64,000 bases of DNA from Pseudonocardia autotrophica (GTDB lineage: Bacteria; Actinomycetota; Actinomycetes; Mycobacteriales; Pseudonocardiaceae), in assembly GCF_003945385.1 (NCBI RefSeq), contig NZ_AP018920.1, positions 4,960,001-5,024,000 of the forward strand, read 5' to 3'. Numbering within the stretch: the stretch's first letter is position 1; each line of letters starts with the position of its first letter. The notes beneath the pieces were generated by a model that did not search any database, had not been told where the DNA came from, and was given only the letters and a program-made list of their open reading frames with translations. A program made the translations under genes and the position numbers. Shown here piece by piece: positions 18,053 through 27,558 of the stretch.

Positions 18053-18199
18053 CTCATCCAGAGGGGCAGAGGGAACGGCCCGTTGAAGCCCCGGCAACCG
18101 GCGTCGCACGACGATCCGCCCGCCTGCGCGTGACCGCGCGGCAGGACGTCGACGAACACGGTGCCAATTCCGCCCCGCCGCCCTGGCGGGACAGATGAG
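18053..18199 (+). ncRNA. SAM-I (S-box) riboswitch of thrC
   Basis: P1 forms between CTCATC (18053-18058) and GATGAG (18194-18199). The conserved core is present: GAGGGA (18069-18074), GGCCCGTTGAAGCC (18077-18090), CGGCAACC (18092-18099) and GTGCCAATTCC (18161-18171), the last being the SAM-I P3-P4 junction type. The 3' strand of P1 overlaps the thrC ribosome site GAGGAG (18197-18202). SAM binding should stabilise P1 and hide the site, giving translational repression. Control of threonine synthase by SAM fits its competition with methionine synthesis for O-phosphohomoserine. Confidence 0.9.
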
Positions 18200-18207
18200 G
18201 AGATCTC

Positions 18208-19476
18208 GTGACTCTCACTGCTGCGCCCGAAACGACCTCGGCCTACGACCTGGGCCCCGCCCGCGCACTCTCCTGTCGCGAGTGCGGCCACGAGGTGCCG
18301 CTGGCCGCCGAGTTCGCCTGCCCCCGGTGTTTCGGGCCGCTCGAGGTGGCCTACGACTTCCCGAAGGTGACCCGGGCCTCGATCGAAGCCGGCCCGAAGT
18401 CGATCTGGCGCTACCGCGACCTGCTCCCGGTGCCGAGCACCGTGCAGGAGCACCGCAACACCGAGCCCGGCCTCACCCGGCTGATCGAGGCGGACAACCT
18501 GGCGCGGGCGCTCGGCGTCCGCAAGCTCTGGGTGAAGGACGACACCGGCAACCCCACCCACTCGTTCAAGGACCGGGTCGTCGCGGTCGCTCTCGCCGCC
18601 GCCCGTGAGCTCGGCTTCTCGGTGCTGTGCTGCCCGTCCACCGGGAACCTGGCGAATGCCGTCGCGGCGGCCGCGGCACGGGCGGGCTGGGACTCGGTCG
18701 TGCTGATCCCGTCGTCCCTGGAGCAGCCGAAGATCATCACCACCGCGGTCTACGGTGGCACGCTGCTCGCCGTGGACGGCAACTACGACGACGTGAACCG
18801 GCTGGCCACCGAGCTCGCCGCGGAGCACGAGGACTGGGCGTTCGTGAACGTCAACGTCCGCCCCTACTACGCCGAGGGTTCCAAGACCCTGGGTTACGAG
18901 GTCGCCGAGCAGCTGGGCTGGCGGCTGCCGCAGCAGGTGGTCGTGCCGGTCGCCTCCGGGTCCCAGCTGACGAAGATCGACAAGGGGTTCACCGAGCTGG
19001 GCAAGCTCGGGCTCGTCGAGCCGACCCCGTACACCGTGTTCGGTGCCCAGGCCACCGGCTGCTCGCCGGTCGCCGCCGCGTTCGAGGCCGGTCACGACGT
19101 GATCCAGCCGCAGAAGCCGGACACCATCGCCCGCTCCCTCGCCATCGGGAACCCGGCCGACGGCCCGTACGTCCTGGACTCGGTCCGACGCACCGGCGGG
19201 TCGCTCGGGCACGTCTCCGACGCCGAGGTCGTCGCCGGCATCCGGCTGCTCGCCGAGACCGAGGGCGTGTTCGCCGAGACCGCGGGCGGGGTCACCGTCG
19301 CCACGACGAAGAAGCTGCTCGAGGCCGGGAAGCTCGACCCGGACGCCGAGACCGTCCTCATGATCACCGGTGACGGCCTGAAGACCCTGGACGCCGTGTC
19401 CGGCGAGGTCGGCCCGACCGCCACCGTGCCCTCCACCAGCGTGGCCGTCCGCGAGGCGCTGGCGAAGCGCCGCTGA
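18208..19476 (+). CDS. thrC: Threonine synthase
   Basis: PLP enzyme converting O-phosphohomoserine to threonine. The 422-residue protein has the PLP lysine Lys121 in HSFKDR and the glycine-rich phosphate loop region near VVPVASGSQLTK. A zinc-ribbon head uses Cys23, Cys26, Cys38 and Cys41 (CRECG and CPRC), a feature of one group of threonine synthases. GTG 18208 follows GAGGAG by five bases, and that site is part of the SAM riboswitch. It lies between holA and comEC on the opposite strand, an insertion into an otherwise conserved block. Confidence 0.93.
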   Translation: MTLTAAPETTSAYDLGPARALSCRECGHEVPLAAEFACPRCFGPLEVAYDFPKVTRASIEAGPKSIWRYRDLLPVPSTVQEHRNTEPGLTRLIEADNLARALGVRKLWVKDDTGNPTHSFKDRVVAVALAAARELGFSVLCCPSTGNLANAVAAAAARAGWDSVVLIPSSLEQPKIITTAVYGGTLLAVDGNYDDVNRLATELAAEHEDWAFVNVNVRPYYAEGSKTLGYEVAEQLGWRLPQQVVVPVASGSQLTKIDKGFTELGKLGLVEPTPYTVFGAQATGCSPVAAAFEAGHDVIQPQKPDTIARSLAIGNPADGPYVLDSVRRTGGSLGHVSDAEVVAGIRLLAETEGVFAETAGGVTVATTKKLLEAGKLDPDAETVLMITGDGLKTLDAVSGEVGPTATVPSTSVAVREALAKRR

Positions 19477-19625
19477 GCCGCCCGCGCGGACCCGCCGGCC
19501 CCGGGGTACCGGCCGGCCGGTCCGGGGTAGCGGGTGGCCGGTCCGGCGCACTGCCCCATCGGGCCGGGGCACCACGCGGTCGGGCCGGGGCATCGGTCGG
19601 CCGGTCCGCCGGCCCGGTGCCGGTC

Positions 19626-22065
19626 GGGGATCTCCCCGCGCGACGACCGTGAGCTCCGCCGGGTCTGTTCCGGTCACCGCGAGATCACCCGAGCGATCGG
19701 TCCTGGCGACCATCACCCCGGTGCGCTGCAACCGGTCGACCAGCTCCGGGTTCGGGTGCCCGTAGGTGTTGCCGTTGCCCGAGCTGACCAGTGCGGCGCG
19801 CGGCTGCACGGCGTCGACGAGCGTTGGCGCGAACTTCGCGGAACCGTGGTGCGGCAGCTTGAGCACATCGGCCCGCAGGTCGCCGCCCGAGGCGATCAGG
19901 TCGTCCTGGGCGGCGATCTCGATGTCCCCGGTCAGCAGCACCGACCCGGCCGGTGTGGCGGCGTGCAGCACCAGCGAGCCGTCGTTCACGGCGGTCCCGT
20001 CCTCCCCGTCCACCGAGGACGGTGGATGCACCGGGCCGACGACCCGTAGTTCCAGCTCGGGCCAGCGCAGCTCGGCCCCGCGGGCGAGACCGACGACCGG
20101 GGCGCCGGACCGATCGGCGACGCGGGCGAGCTCCCGCATCCCTGAGGCCGGCTCCCGGACCGGGCCGACGGCGACCCCGCCCACTCCCCTGCCCCGCAAC
20201 GCCCCGCCCAGCCCGCCGTCGTGGTCGGCGTGCAGGTGGGTGATCACCACCAGGTCGATCACCCGGACACCGAGCCGGTCCAGGCAGACGTCGACGGCGT
20301 CGTCGGTCGGTCCGGTGTCGACCAGCACCACGTGCCCCGGAACACCGGTGGCCAGCACCAATGCGTCACCCTGCCCCACATCGCAGGCGACCACCCGCCA
20401 GCCCGCGGGCGGCCAGCCCGGTGGCACGAAGCGGGTCGGGACGAGCACGATCAGCACGCCCACGAGCAGCGCGATCAGCACGGCCCGCAGCCGCGGTACC
20501 CGGCCCATGGCCAGCAGTGCGAGCAGGATCCCGGCCAGCAACAGCGCGCCGGCCGTCCCGGCGGGCCAGGGCACCTCCGCGCCCGGCACCGCCGCGGCCC
20601 GGTCCCCGACCAGCACCAGCCACCGCACGAACGGGCCCGCGGCCCAGGTGCACCATCGCGTCGCGTCCGCGCTGACCGCCGAGAGCACGGCGCCGAGCAC
20701 CCCGAGCACGGTCGCCGGTGCCACGGCCGGGGCGGCGAGCAGGTTCGCGACCACCGTGACCAGCCCGATCCGGCCGTTCAATCCGGCGAGCAGCGGCGCG
20801 GTGGCGAACGCCGCGACGACCGGGACGACGAGCGCTTCCGCGGGGCCGGGTGGCACGCCACGGCGCCGCAGCGCGGCGGACCAGCCGGGAGCCAACAGGA
20901 CCAGTGCTCCGGTCGCGACCACCGACAGCGCGAACCCGGCGTCGACGGCGAGCGCGGGACCGGCGAGCAGCAGCCCGAGCACCGCGGCGGACAGCGCGGG
21001 CAGTGCCGAGCGGGCCCGCCCCACGGCCAGTGCCAGCAGGACGATCGCCCCCATCACCCCGGCCCGGAGCACCGATGGCGACGGCCGGGCGAGCACCACG
21101 AAGCCGACGAGGGCAAGCATCGCCGCGGCCGCCGCGATCCGCGGGTCCACCCGGAACCCGCGCAGCAGGAGCAGCACCGCCCCCGTCACCACGGTCACGT
21201 TGGATCCGGATACCGCCACGAGATGCGCCAGGCCGGCGGTGCGGAAGTCCTGCTCGATCTCGGGCAGCTGGGAGCGGGTGTCCCCGATGGCCAGCCCGGG
21301 GAGCAACCCGGCGGGCCCCTCCGGCAGCGTCGCGAGCGAGCCGTCCCGCAGTCCGTCGCGCAGCCCGCCGGCGATGGTCTGCCACCACGGAGGCGGGCCG
21401 ATGTCCTGCGGCGCCCCGCGCACCCGCAGCACCGCGACGGTCAGATCGGGCCGCTGCGCGGGCGCCAGCAGCCCGGCTGCCGAGACCTCCTGCCCCGGCA
21501 GCAGCCCGGCCCAGGTCGCGGCGGGGGCCAGCAGGAGCACCTTGCCCCCGGTCGTCCACGATCCGTCGCCCGCCGTCGCGGCGACGAGCTCGGCCGGGAC
21601 CAGCGCGATGGCCCGCGCGCTACCCGACTCGCCGCCGCCACCGGGGCCGCGCAGGATCCGCGGGTCGTCGCTCAGCACCACCCGGACCTCGGCCGCGGCG
21701 CCGCGCGCCGCGGACTCCCGGAGCGGGTGCGCCGCCAGCGCGGACGCGTGCCCGGTCACGAGCACCGCGGCCACCACCGCACAGCCGCCTGCGGCCAGCA
21801 CGATGGAGCCCGGTGCGGCCGCACGGGCGCTGATCCGCCCCCGGAGCAGCACGGTGATGACCACCGTCGACGCCCCCAGCGCGGCGGCGATCCCGCCCGC
21901 CGGGCCGCCGAGCAGCCCGCACAGGATCGCCGCCCAGGTCGCCAGCGCCGCGGGTACCAGCCGGAGATCGGGCGGGGCAGGACGGTCCTCCTCGTCGTCG
22001 TCCCGGCCGGGCTCGTGCGTGGCCTCGCTCCGCCGCCGGCGCTGGATGCGCTCCCGGGACGGCAT
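19626..22065 (-). CDS. comEC: ComEC/Rec2 DNA-uptake channel with MBL domain; no in-frame stop at natural end
   Basis: A membrane channel for single-stranded DNA uptake. The N-terminal helices are followed by the Competence domain (GDTRSQLPEIEQDFRTAGLA, then LVAVSGSNVTVV), a helical block and a C-terminal metallo-beta-lactamase-like domain (DVGQGDALVL, HLHADHDGGL, LKLPHHGS). ATG 22065 overlaps the comEA stop (ATGA). Recognisable protein ends near LTVVARGDP at about 19626, after about 813 residues, which is the end given here. The frame then stays open through a proline/arginine-rich tail and right across thrC on the opposite strand to a stop at 17920. The true C-terminus is uncertain and a lost stop codon is likely. 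Confidence 0.85.
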
Positions 22066-23114
22066 CAGACCCGGACCAGGTCCTTGAGCTGCGCGAATCG
22101 GCGCTCACCGATCCCGTCGATCTCCCGCAGCTGCTCCACCCGGCTGAATCGGCCATTCGTGGTCCGCCAATCGATGATCTTCGTGGCGGTCACCGGCCCG
22201 ACCCCGGGCAGCGCGTCGAGATCGGCCGCCGTGGCCCGGTTGAGATCGACCTTCGCCGTGCCGGGCGCTCCACCGGCGCCGGGTTCGGAACCGGAGGCCG
22301 GTTCCCCGCCGGGCACGGGCACCTCCGGCGGGGCCTCGACGGCGCCCGGGACGCCGATCGCGATCTGCTCGCCGTCGCCGAGCCGGCGGGCCAGGTTGAC
22401 CCCGGTCAGGTCGACGCCCGGCAACGCTCCGCCCACCGCGTCGACGGCGTCGGCGACCCGGGATCCGTCCGGGATCCGGACCAGGCCCGGCCGGGCCACC
22501 CGGCCGACGACGCTGATCACCAGCGGGCCGGCCGTGACCGGGGCCGCCGCCTCCGGGGGATCGGGTGCCGACGACGCCGGAGCGGCGGTCACCTCCGGCA
22601 ACCCGGCGACCGGCTGCGCCGTGGGCCTGTTCGACCACACGCCGACGCCGGCCAGGACGGCGCCGGCGAGCACCACACCGACCAGCACGAGCGCGCCCCG
22701 CCGGCCCGGATCGACCCGGGCCCCGGTCAGCGACGGCGGAAGCCAGCGGACCACGGTCCGGCGAAGGAACGAGGGGCGACCTCCGGGCGGAGCCACCTCA
22801 CCGGGAGTGCCGACAGGTCCGCCACGCCCGCGCGGGGGCGATGCCGCACCCGCCGGGGCGGGCACCGCCACGGTCAGCGGAACCGTCGGCGGGTCCATTC
22901 CCCGAGGAGTCCGGTCCCCCAGCGTCCGGTCCCCCGGAGTCCGGTCTCGCTGGGTCCGGTCTCGCTGGGTCCGGTCTCGCTGGGTCCGGTCTCGCTGGGT
23001 CCGAGGCTCCGGACCGGAGCGCCCCGGTACCGGGGCGGGCGGGCGCACCGGCGGGTACGCGGTCAGCCCGGCGAGCCGCCGGGACGGGACTCGACTGGCA
23101 TCCGACCTGGTCAC
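22065..23114 (-). CDS. comEA: ComEA-like helix-hairpin-helix DNA-binding protein
   Basis: A membrane-anchored DNA receptor that feeds DNA to ComEC. The 349-residue protein has a long disordered cytoplasmic head (with TQRDR repeats), one membrane helix near residues 140-160, an SLBB domain (ISVVGRVARPGLVRIPDGSR) and a C-terminal HhH pair (VDLNRATAADLDALPGVGP). GTG 23114 has a -10-like TAGCGT seven bases upstream. Its stop overlaps the comEC start. The head is longer than usual because of the repeat expansion. Confidence 0.9.
   Translation of the reverse strand: MTRSDASRVPSRRLAGLTAYPPVRPPAPVPGRSGPEPRTQRDRTQRDRTQRDRTQRDRTPGDRTLGDRTPRGMDPPTVPLTVAVPAPAGAASPPRGRGGPVGTPGEVAPPGGRPSFLRRTVVRWLPPSLTGARVDPGRRGALVLVGVVLAGAVLAGVGVWSNRPTAQPVAGLPEVTAAPASSAPDPPEAAAPVTAGPLVISVVGRVARPGLVRIPDGSRVADAVDAVGGALPGVDLTGVNLARRLGDGEQIAIGVPGAVEAPPEVPVPGGEPASGSEPGAGGAPGTAKVDLNRATAADLDALPGVGPVTATKIIDWRTTNGRFSRVEQLREIDGIGERRFAQLKDLVRV
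22911..23000. repeat. Six 15-bp tandem units inside comEA
   Basis: Units of CCGGTCTCGCTGGGT begin at 22941, 22956, 22971 and 22986 and are identical. Two diverged units precede them (22911 and 22926). They encode TQRDR and TPGDR/TLGDR pentapeptides. The perfect identity of four copies indicates recent expansion by slippage. Confidence 0.95.
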
Positions 23115-23121
23115 GCCCTCG

Positions 23122-23127
23122 ACGCTA
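23122..23127 (-). promoter_or_regulatory. -10-like TAGCGT, leaderless start of comEA
   Basis: On the minus strand TAGCGT ends seven bases before GTG 23114, so comEA-comEC would be transcribed from the start codon. Confidence 0.45.
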
Positions 23128-23310
23128 GGACCGCGAGCGGGTGCCGCAACGGCGAGTTGCCGATCTGTGGATGTACCGGTCGGTTGTGGACAGACCGGGG
23201 TCTGCGGCGCCCGGAGTGCCCCTCACCGCCGCCCCCCGCTGGTACACATCGACCGCTGCCGGCATCGGGCCGGACGGAGGATCACGGAGGTGGTGGCGGT
23301 GCGGCGGAGC

Positions 23311-24168
23311 TCACCCGGCGGGGACGATCACGACCCCGACCAGCCCGGTGCCGACATGCGCGCCGATCACCGCGCCGACCTCCGAGACCTGCACCTCCGC
23401 GGCGTGCGGCAGCTGCTCACGGAGCCGGTCGGCGATGTCCTCCGCCCGGTCGGCAGCCCCCAGGTGGTGCACGGCCAGCCGCGCCCCTGGCCCGGCCGCC
23501 GCCGCGACCGCCAGGGTGACCAGCCGCTCGGTCAGCCGGCCGGTCGTGCGCACCTTCTCCAGCGGCGCGATCCGCCCCTCGGACAGGTGCAGCAGCGGTT
23601 TCACCGCGATCGCGGCCCCGAGCAGCGCCGAGGCCGCACCGATCCGCCCGCCACGGCGCAGGCGTTCGAGATCCTGCACCCCGAACAGCACCCGGCAACG
23701 CGCCGCGACAGCGGTGGCGGCGGCCTCGACCGCCGCCCCGTCGCCACCACCGGCCGCGACGTCGGCCGCGGTGAGCACGGCGAATCCCAGGCCCATCGCG
23801 ATGGCCCGCGAGTCCACCACCCGGATCCGGTCCGGGGCGGTCTCCTGCGCGGCGAGGCGGGCAGCGTCCCAGGTTCCGGACAGCTCACGCGACAGGTGCA
23901 CCGACACGATCTGTTCGGCGCCGCCGCGCAGGAGGTCCTCGTACACCGTCGCGAACGACGCCGGCGCCGGCCGCGAGGTCTGCACCTCGAGGTTCCGGTC
24001 GGCGAGGGCGGCGACCAGCTCGGCCGGGGTGATGTCCACGCCGTCACGGGCGGTCCGCTCGCCGAAGCGCACCTCCAGCGGCACGACGTGCAGGCCACGC
24101 CGTTCCGCCAGGCCGGACGGGAGGTAGGCGGTGGAGTCGGTGACCACGGCGACCGGCGAGCTGGACAC
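23311..24168 (-). CDS. DegV family fatty-acid-binding protein
   Basis: A 285-residue two-domain protein with the DegV N-terminal VAVVTDSTAYLP strand, the fatty-acid pocket segment TSRPAPASFATVYEDLL, HLSRELSGTWDAA, and the C-terminal KPLLHLSEGRI. Family members hand acyl chains to fatty-acid kinase. Related actinobacteria also keep it next to comEA, octT and gpgP. GTG 24168 lies six bases after a -10-like TAGGGT. Confidence 0.88.
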   Translation of the reverse strand: MSSSPVAVVTDSTAYLPSGLAERRGLHVVPLEVRFGERTARDGVDITPAELVAALADRNLEVQTSRPAPASFATVYEDLLRGGAEQIVSVHLSRELSGTWDAARLAAQETAPDRIRVVDSRAIAMGLGFAVLTAADVAAGGGDGAAVEAAATAVAARCRVLFGVQDLERLRRGGRIGAASALLGAAIAVKPLLHLSEGRIAPLEKVRTTGRLTERLVTLAVAAAAGPGARLAVHHLGAADRAEDIADRLREQLPHAAEVQVSEVGAVIGAHVGTGLVGVVIVPAG

Positions 24169-24174
24169 GCGGGG

Positions 24175-24180
24175 ACCCTA
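24175..24180 (-). promoter_or_regulatory. -10-like TAGGGT, leaderless start of degV
   Basis: On the minus strand TAGGGT lies six bases before GTG 24168, with no ribosome site. Confidence 0.45.
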
Positions 24181-24230
24181 CCGGGCCCCGCACGCGGTGG
24201 GGCTGCAGCGAGCCGGCGCGCACCGGGGGG

Positions 24231-25670
24231 TCACCGGAAGATCGACGCCAAGGCCCGCTGGGCGTCGAGGTACCGGCCGTGCGCGTCGTCGAGCCGGTCC
24301 CTGGCCCGCGGATCGGGCTCGAACTCCCGGTCCACACGCACCATCCGGGCTGCGAGCTCCGGTACCGAGCGACCGGTGCCGACGGCGAGCCCGGCGAGCA
24401 TCGCGGCACCGAGCACCCCGGCGTCGCGCTCCGCGGTGCGGCGCAGCGGCCGGTCCAGCACGTCGGCCTTCACCTGGCACCACAGGTCGCTGTTCGCGCC
24501 ACCGCCGCACACGGCGAGCGCGGGCACCGGCCCGCCGGCGGCTGCCTCCAGCGCATCGAGCACGTGCCGGGCGGCGTGCGCGACCCCCTCCAGCACGGCT
24601 CGTGCCAGCTCGGCCCGACCGGTGCCGAAGCCGGCGCCGAGCCAGTGCGCACGCAGGTGCGGGTCCCACAGCGGGGCCCGCTCCCCCGCCAGCTGTGGGA
24701 GGAACAGCACCGTCGCGGGCTCCGCTGTCGCCGCGACGGCGAGCAGTTCCTCGACCGTCCCGTCCAGCGCCTCGCACGCCCAGTTCAGGGCGTCGCCGCC
24801 GGCCTGCGTCGGCCCGGCGTGCACGTGCAGCCCGCGCCAGGTCGGGAAGGTGACGATCCCGGGTGCGCCACCGCCGGGCGTCGCGGCCACGGCCACCACC
24901 TCCGAGGTGCCGGCGACGTCGATCGCGTCGCCCGGGGCGGCGATCCCGCCGCCGAGCAGGGCCGACCACGCGTCCATCGTCCCGACGGCGACCGGCAGGC
25001 CCGACGGCAGACCACCCGCCCCCGTCGTCTCCCCGGCCACCGACGCGGGATCGGCCAGCGCGGGCAGCAACCCGCGCAGGCCGGGGACGAGCAGGTCCAG
25101 CCATCCCGGATGCTCACCGTCCGGGCCGACCAGTCCGATCGACGAGAGCGGGTCCGCGACGGCCCGGCCGGTCAGCCGGGCCAGCATCCAGTCCTTCGGA
25201 GCCAGCAGCTGCTCGGTCCGGCGCCACACGTCGGGACGGTGGGTCCGCAGCCAGGCCGCACGCGCGGCCGGATGCGAGGCGTCGACGGTCCCGAGTCCGC
25301 CGCGAACGCGCGCCCGGTCGGCCGGGGTCAGCCGGTCGGTCAGGCCGGCGGCGGTGTCCGCGCACCGGCCGTCCTGCCAGGTGATGGCCGGGTGCAGCGG
25401 GACACCACTTGCGTCGGCGACGAGATGGGTATTGACCTGCCCGCACAACCCGACCGCGGTGAGGTCGCGCAGCGCCCCGGCCGCGTCCAGCTCGGCGACC
25501 GCACCGGTCAGCCCGCGCCACCAGTCGGCCGGGTCCTGTTCTGCCCATCCCGGGCGCGGGCGCCGGGTGGAGTGCCTGCGGGTCGCCGCGGCGATCCGGT
25601 CGCCGTCGGCGGTGAACACCGCCGCCTTCACCGATGTGGTGCCGAGATCGATGCCGAGCAGCCTGCTCAC
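24231..25670 (-). CDS. FGGY-family carbohydrate kinase (xylulokinase-like)
   Basis: A 479-residue ATP-dependent sugar kinase. The N-terminal LLGIDLGTTSVKAAVFTADG is the first phosphate motif, GMDAWSALLGGGIA-type residues lie at the hinge, and AVCGGGANSDLWCQVKADVL in the C-terminal lobe binds adenosine. Xylulose is the best guess from overall similarity; glycerol or other sugars remain possible. Its start overlaps the octT stop by 4 bases, so it is transcribed with octT-gpgP-rsfS, although it is not part of that block in mycobacteria. Confidence 0.8.
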   Translation of the reverse strand: MSRLLGIDLGTTSVKAAVFTADGDRIAAATRRHSTRRPRPGWAEQDPADWWRGLTGAVAELDAAGALRDLTAVGLCGQVNTHLVADASGVPLHPAITWQDGRCADTAAGLTDRLTPADRARVRGGLGTVDASHPAARAAWLRTHRPDVWRRTEQLLAPKDWMLARLTGRAVADPLSSIGLVGPDGEHPGWLDLLVPGLRGLLPALADPASVAGETTGAGGLPSGLPVAVGTMDAWSALLGGGIAAPGDAIDVAGTSEVVAVAATPGGGAPGIVTFPTWRGLHVHAGPTQAGGDALNWACEALDGTVEELLAVAATAEPATVLFLPQLAGERAPLWDPHLRAHWLGAGFGTGRAELARAVLEGVAHAARHVLDALEAAAGGPVPALAVCGGGANSDLWCQVKADVLDRPLRRTAERDAGVLGAAMLAGLAVGTGRSVPELAARMVRVDREFEPDPRARDRLDDAHGRYLDAQRALASIFR

Positions 25671-26410
25671 GACGAGGTGCCCGTTGCGGCCCGCTGCCCG
25701 GCGAGCAGCGCCGCGAGCGCCTCACCCACCGCCCGGTGCGCGTCCCATCCCCAGTGCATGCCGTCCGGGTTGCCGTGCCCACCCATCACGTGTGTACCGA
25801 CCAGCGGCGCGACGTCGAGCAAGGACACGGCGGGCGCATCGGCGGCCCAGGTCCGGATCGCCGTCTCGGTGGCCGCCCGGTGCGGGTGCACGAGGCCGTA
25901 GTCGGCGGCCCGGTGCACCGACGGCAGCATCGCCACCACCGGCAGCCCCGGCCGCAGCGCGTGCACCCCCGCCCGGCACCGTTCCAGGTACTGCACGGTG
26001 AGCCGGGGCGGGAGCGTCGCCGGTCCGCCACCGGGCAGTCGGGCCAGTGCGGGTGCGAGCACCGGCTGGGCGCGCCGGTACCCGGAGCGGACGATGTTGC
26101 GCAGCGACGGCGGCCGCAGCACCGGGATCAGCTCCCGCAGCGCGGTCGGCAGCGGCGAGGGCAGCGAGTCCATCCCGGACACCCCGAGCACGACGGCGTC
26201 GACCCGGGGCAGTGCCGCCCACACCCGTGGATCGCCGGTGATCGCGGCCCAGGCGTGCCGGGCCGTCCAGCCGGCCCTGGCGACCAACTCCGCGTCGCCG
26301 GCCAGCCGGTCGGCGGCGACGTTCGGCCACAGCCGGGCCTCGTCCGCCGGGTAGGGCCGGTCCGGGCCGTGGAACGCCAGCGAGTCGGCGACGACCAGGA
26401 GATCAGGCAC
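25667..26410 (-). CDS. octT: Diglucosylglycerate octanoyltransferase (SGNH fold)
   Basis: Adds octanoate to diglucosylglycerate, an early step of methylglucose lipopolysaccharide assembly. The 247-residue SGNH protein has the serine block VVADSLAFHGP at the N-terminus and the Asp/His pair in GNPDGMHWGWDAH near the C-terminus. Assignment rests on these blocks and on its place between degV and gpgP, as for mycobacterial OctT. It overlaps gpgP by 8 bases. Confidence 0.85.
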   Translation of the reverse strand: MPDLLVVADSLAFHGPDRPYPADEARLWPNVAADRLAGDAELVARAGWTARHAWAAITGDPRVWAALPRVDAVVLGVSGMDSLPSPLPTALRELIPVLRPPSLRNIVRSGYRRAQPVLAPALARLPGGGPATLPPRLTVQYLERCRAGVHALRPGLPVVAMLPSVHRAADYGLVHPHRAATETAIRTWAADAPAVSLLDVAPLVGTHVMGGHGNPDGMHWGWDAHRAVGEALAALLAGQRAATGTSS

Positions 26411-27023
26411 CGATGTTGTACCCCGACAGCCGCCAGCGCGGATGGTCGTCGCGCCGGGCCACCACGGCCCACCTCGCGTTGCCCATCCCGCCGATCACCG
26501 GCCACGCCGACTCCGGCAGGTCGAGCAGCCCGCACACCATCCCGGCGATCATCCCGCCGTGCGCGACCAGCAGGACCGAGCGCTCCGCGGGGTCGTCGGC
26601 GTACTCCAGGTCCAGTTCGGCCACCACCGGGAGCGACCGGACGACGACGTCGATCCGGGACTCGCCGCCGGGCGGCGCCCACCGTGGGTCCGACCGCCAC
26701 GAGGCGATCGCGCCCGGCTCCGCGGCCTCGATCTCGTCGACGGTGCGGCCCTGCCAGTCACCCAGGTGCGTCTCGCGCAGCCGCTTGTCCACCGACACCG
26801 GGAGCCCGGTCGCGCCCGCGACGGCCATCGCCGTGTCGTAGGCGCGGCTCAGGTCGGAGGTGATGATCCGGTCGAACGCCACGTCGGCGAGCAGCGGCGC
26901 GGCCGCCGCGGCCTGCGCACGGCCCTCGTCGGTCAGCTGGGTGTCCAGGTGACCCTGCATCCGGCCACCGGCGTTGTACCCGGTCTGACCGTGCCGGAGC
27001 AGCGTGAGCCGACGCAGAGTCAT
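26403..27023 (-). CDS. gpgP: Glucosyl-3-phosphoglycerate phosphatase (histidine phosphatase)
   Basis: Removes phosphate from glucosyl-3-phosphoglycerate to give glucosylglycerate, the substrate line for OctT. The 206-residue histidine phosphatase has the catalytic LLRHGQTGYN near the N-terminus, RLRETHLGDWQG in the middle and LLVAHGGMI with the second histidine. ATG 27023 overlaps the rsfS stop (ATGA); the in-frame start at 27092 would lie inside rsfS and is rejected. A generic phosphoglycerate-mutase-like activity is the alternative. Confidence 0.85.
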   Translation of the reverse strand: MTLRRLTLLRHGQTGYNAGGRMQGHLDTQLTDEGRAQAAAAAPLLADVAFDRIITSDLSRAYDTAMAVAGATGLPVSVDKRLRETHLGDWQGRTVDEIEAAEPGAIASWRSDPRWAPPGGESRIDVVVRSLPVVAELDLEYADDPAERSVLLVAHGGMIAGMVCGLLDLPESAWPVIGGMGNARWAVVARRDDHPRWRLSGYNIGA

Positions 27024-27412
27024 CCCGCGTCGTCCTCGTCGTCGCCCGGCGGCTGCGCCCGCAGGACCTCGATCGCCGGACAGTCCTTCCACAGCCGGTC
27101 CAGCCCGTAGAAGCCGCGCTGTTCGGTGTGCATCACGTGCACGACGATGTCGGTGAAGTCCAGCAGCACCCAGCCGTTGTCGGCGTCGCCCTCGCGCCGG
27201 ATGGGCTTGCTGCCGCGCTCACGCAGCTTCTCCTCGACCGCGTCCACGATCGCCTGGACCTGGCGCTCGTTCTGCGCCGACGCCAGCACGAAGCAGTCGG
27301 TGATCACCAACTGCTCGGACACGTCGAGGGCGATGATGTCGGCGGCCTTCTTGTCCGCCGCGGCGGCCGCAGCCACCTTCGTCAGCTCGATCGCCTCCGG
27401 TGTTGCCGTCAC
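27020..27412 (-). CDS. rsfS: Ribosomal silencing factor RsfS
   Basis: Binds uL14 and blocks subunit joining during starvation. The 130-residue protein has the RsfS core KKAADIIALDVSEQLVITDCFVLAS, RRQ-like QVQAIVDAVEE and GWVLLDFTDIVVHVM. GTG 27412 is the start. It is normally preceded by nadD; here nadD lies at 59.3-59.9 kb, so the usual pair is split. Confidence 0.93.
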   Translation of the reverse strand: MTATPEAIELTKVAAAAAADKKAADIIALDVSEQLVITDCFVLASAQNERQVQAIVDAVEEKLRERGSKPIRREGDADNGWVLLDFTDIVVHVMHTEQRGFYGLDRLWKDCPAIEVLRAQPPGDDEDDAG

Positions 27413-27558
27413 TGCGCTTCACGTCCCCCGCGCTCGGATGCCTCGGACGGACCCGCCCGACGACACCCCAGTGTGTCAGCCGGGCAGCCAGGGGTTGGGC
27501 GGCGGGCACCGCGCGGGATAGGTTCCAGGCCACGGTGGACCGTCGAAGGAGACTCCCC

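Noticed and set aside
18053..18199. SAM-IV riboswitch
   Set aside because: The core is shared, but the GTGCCAATTCC junction and P1 arrangement fit SAM-I better; a covariance search would decide.
22911..23000. Possible CRISPR array
   Set aside because: Contiguous 15-bp units without spacers and no cas genes; a coding minisatellite in comEA.
20221..26001. Open frame of more than 1900 codons on the plus strand
   Set aside because: It is antisense to comEC, comEA, degV, the sugar kinase and octT, has a Pro/Arg/Ser-rich composition and no domain; a GC-rich shadow frame.
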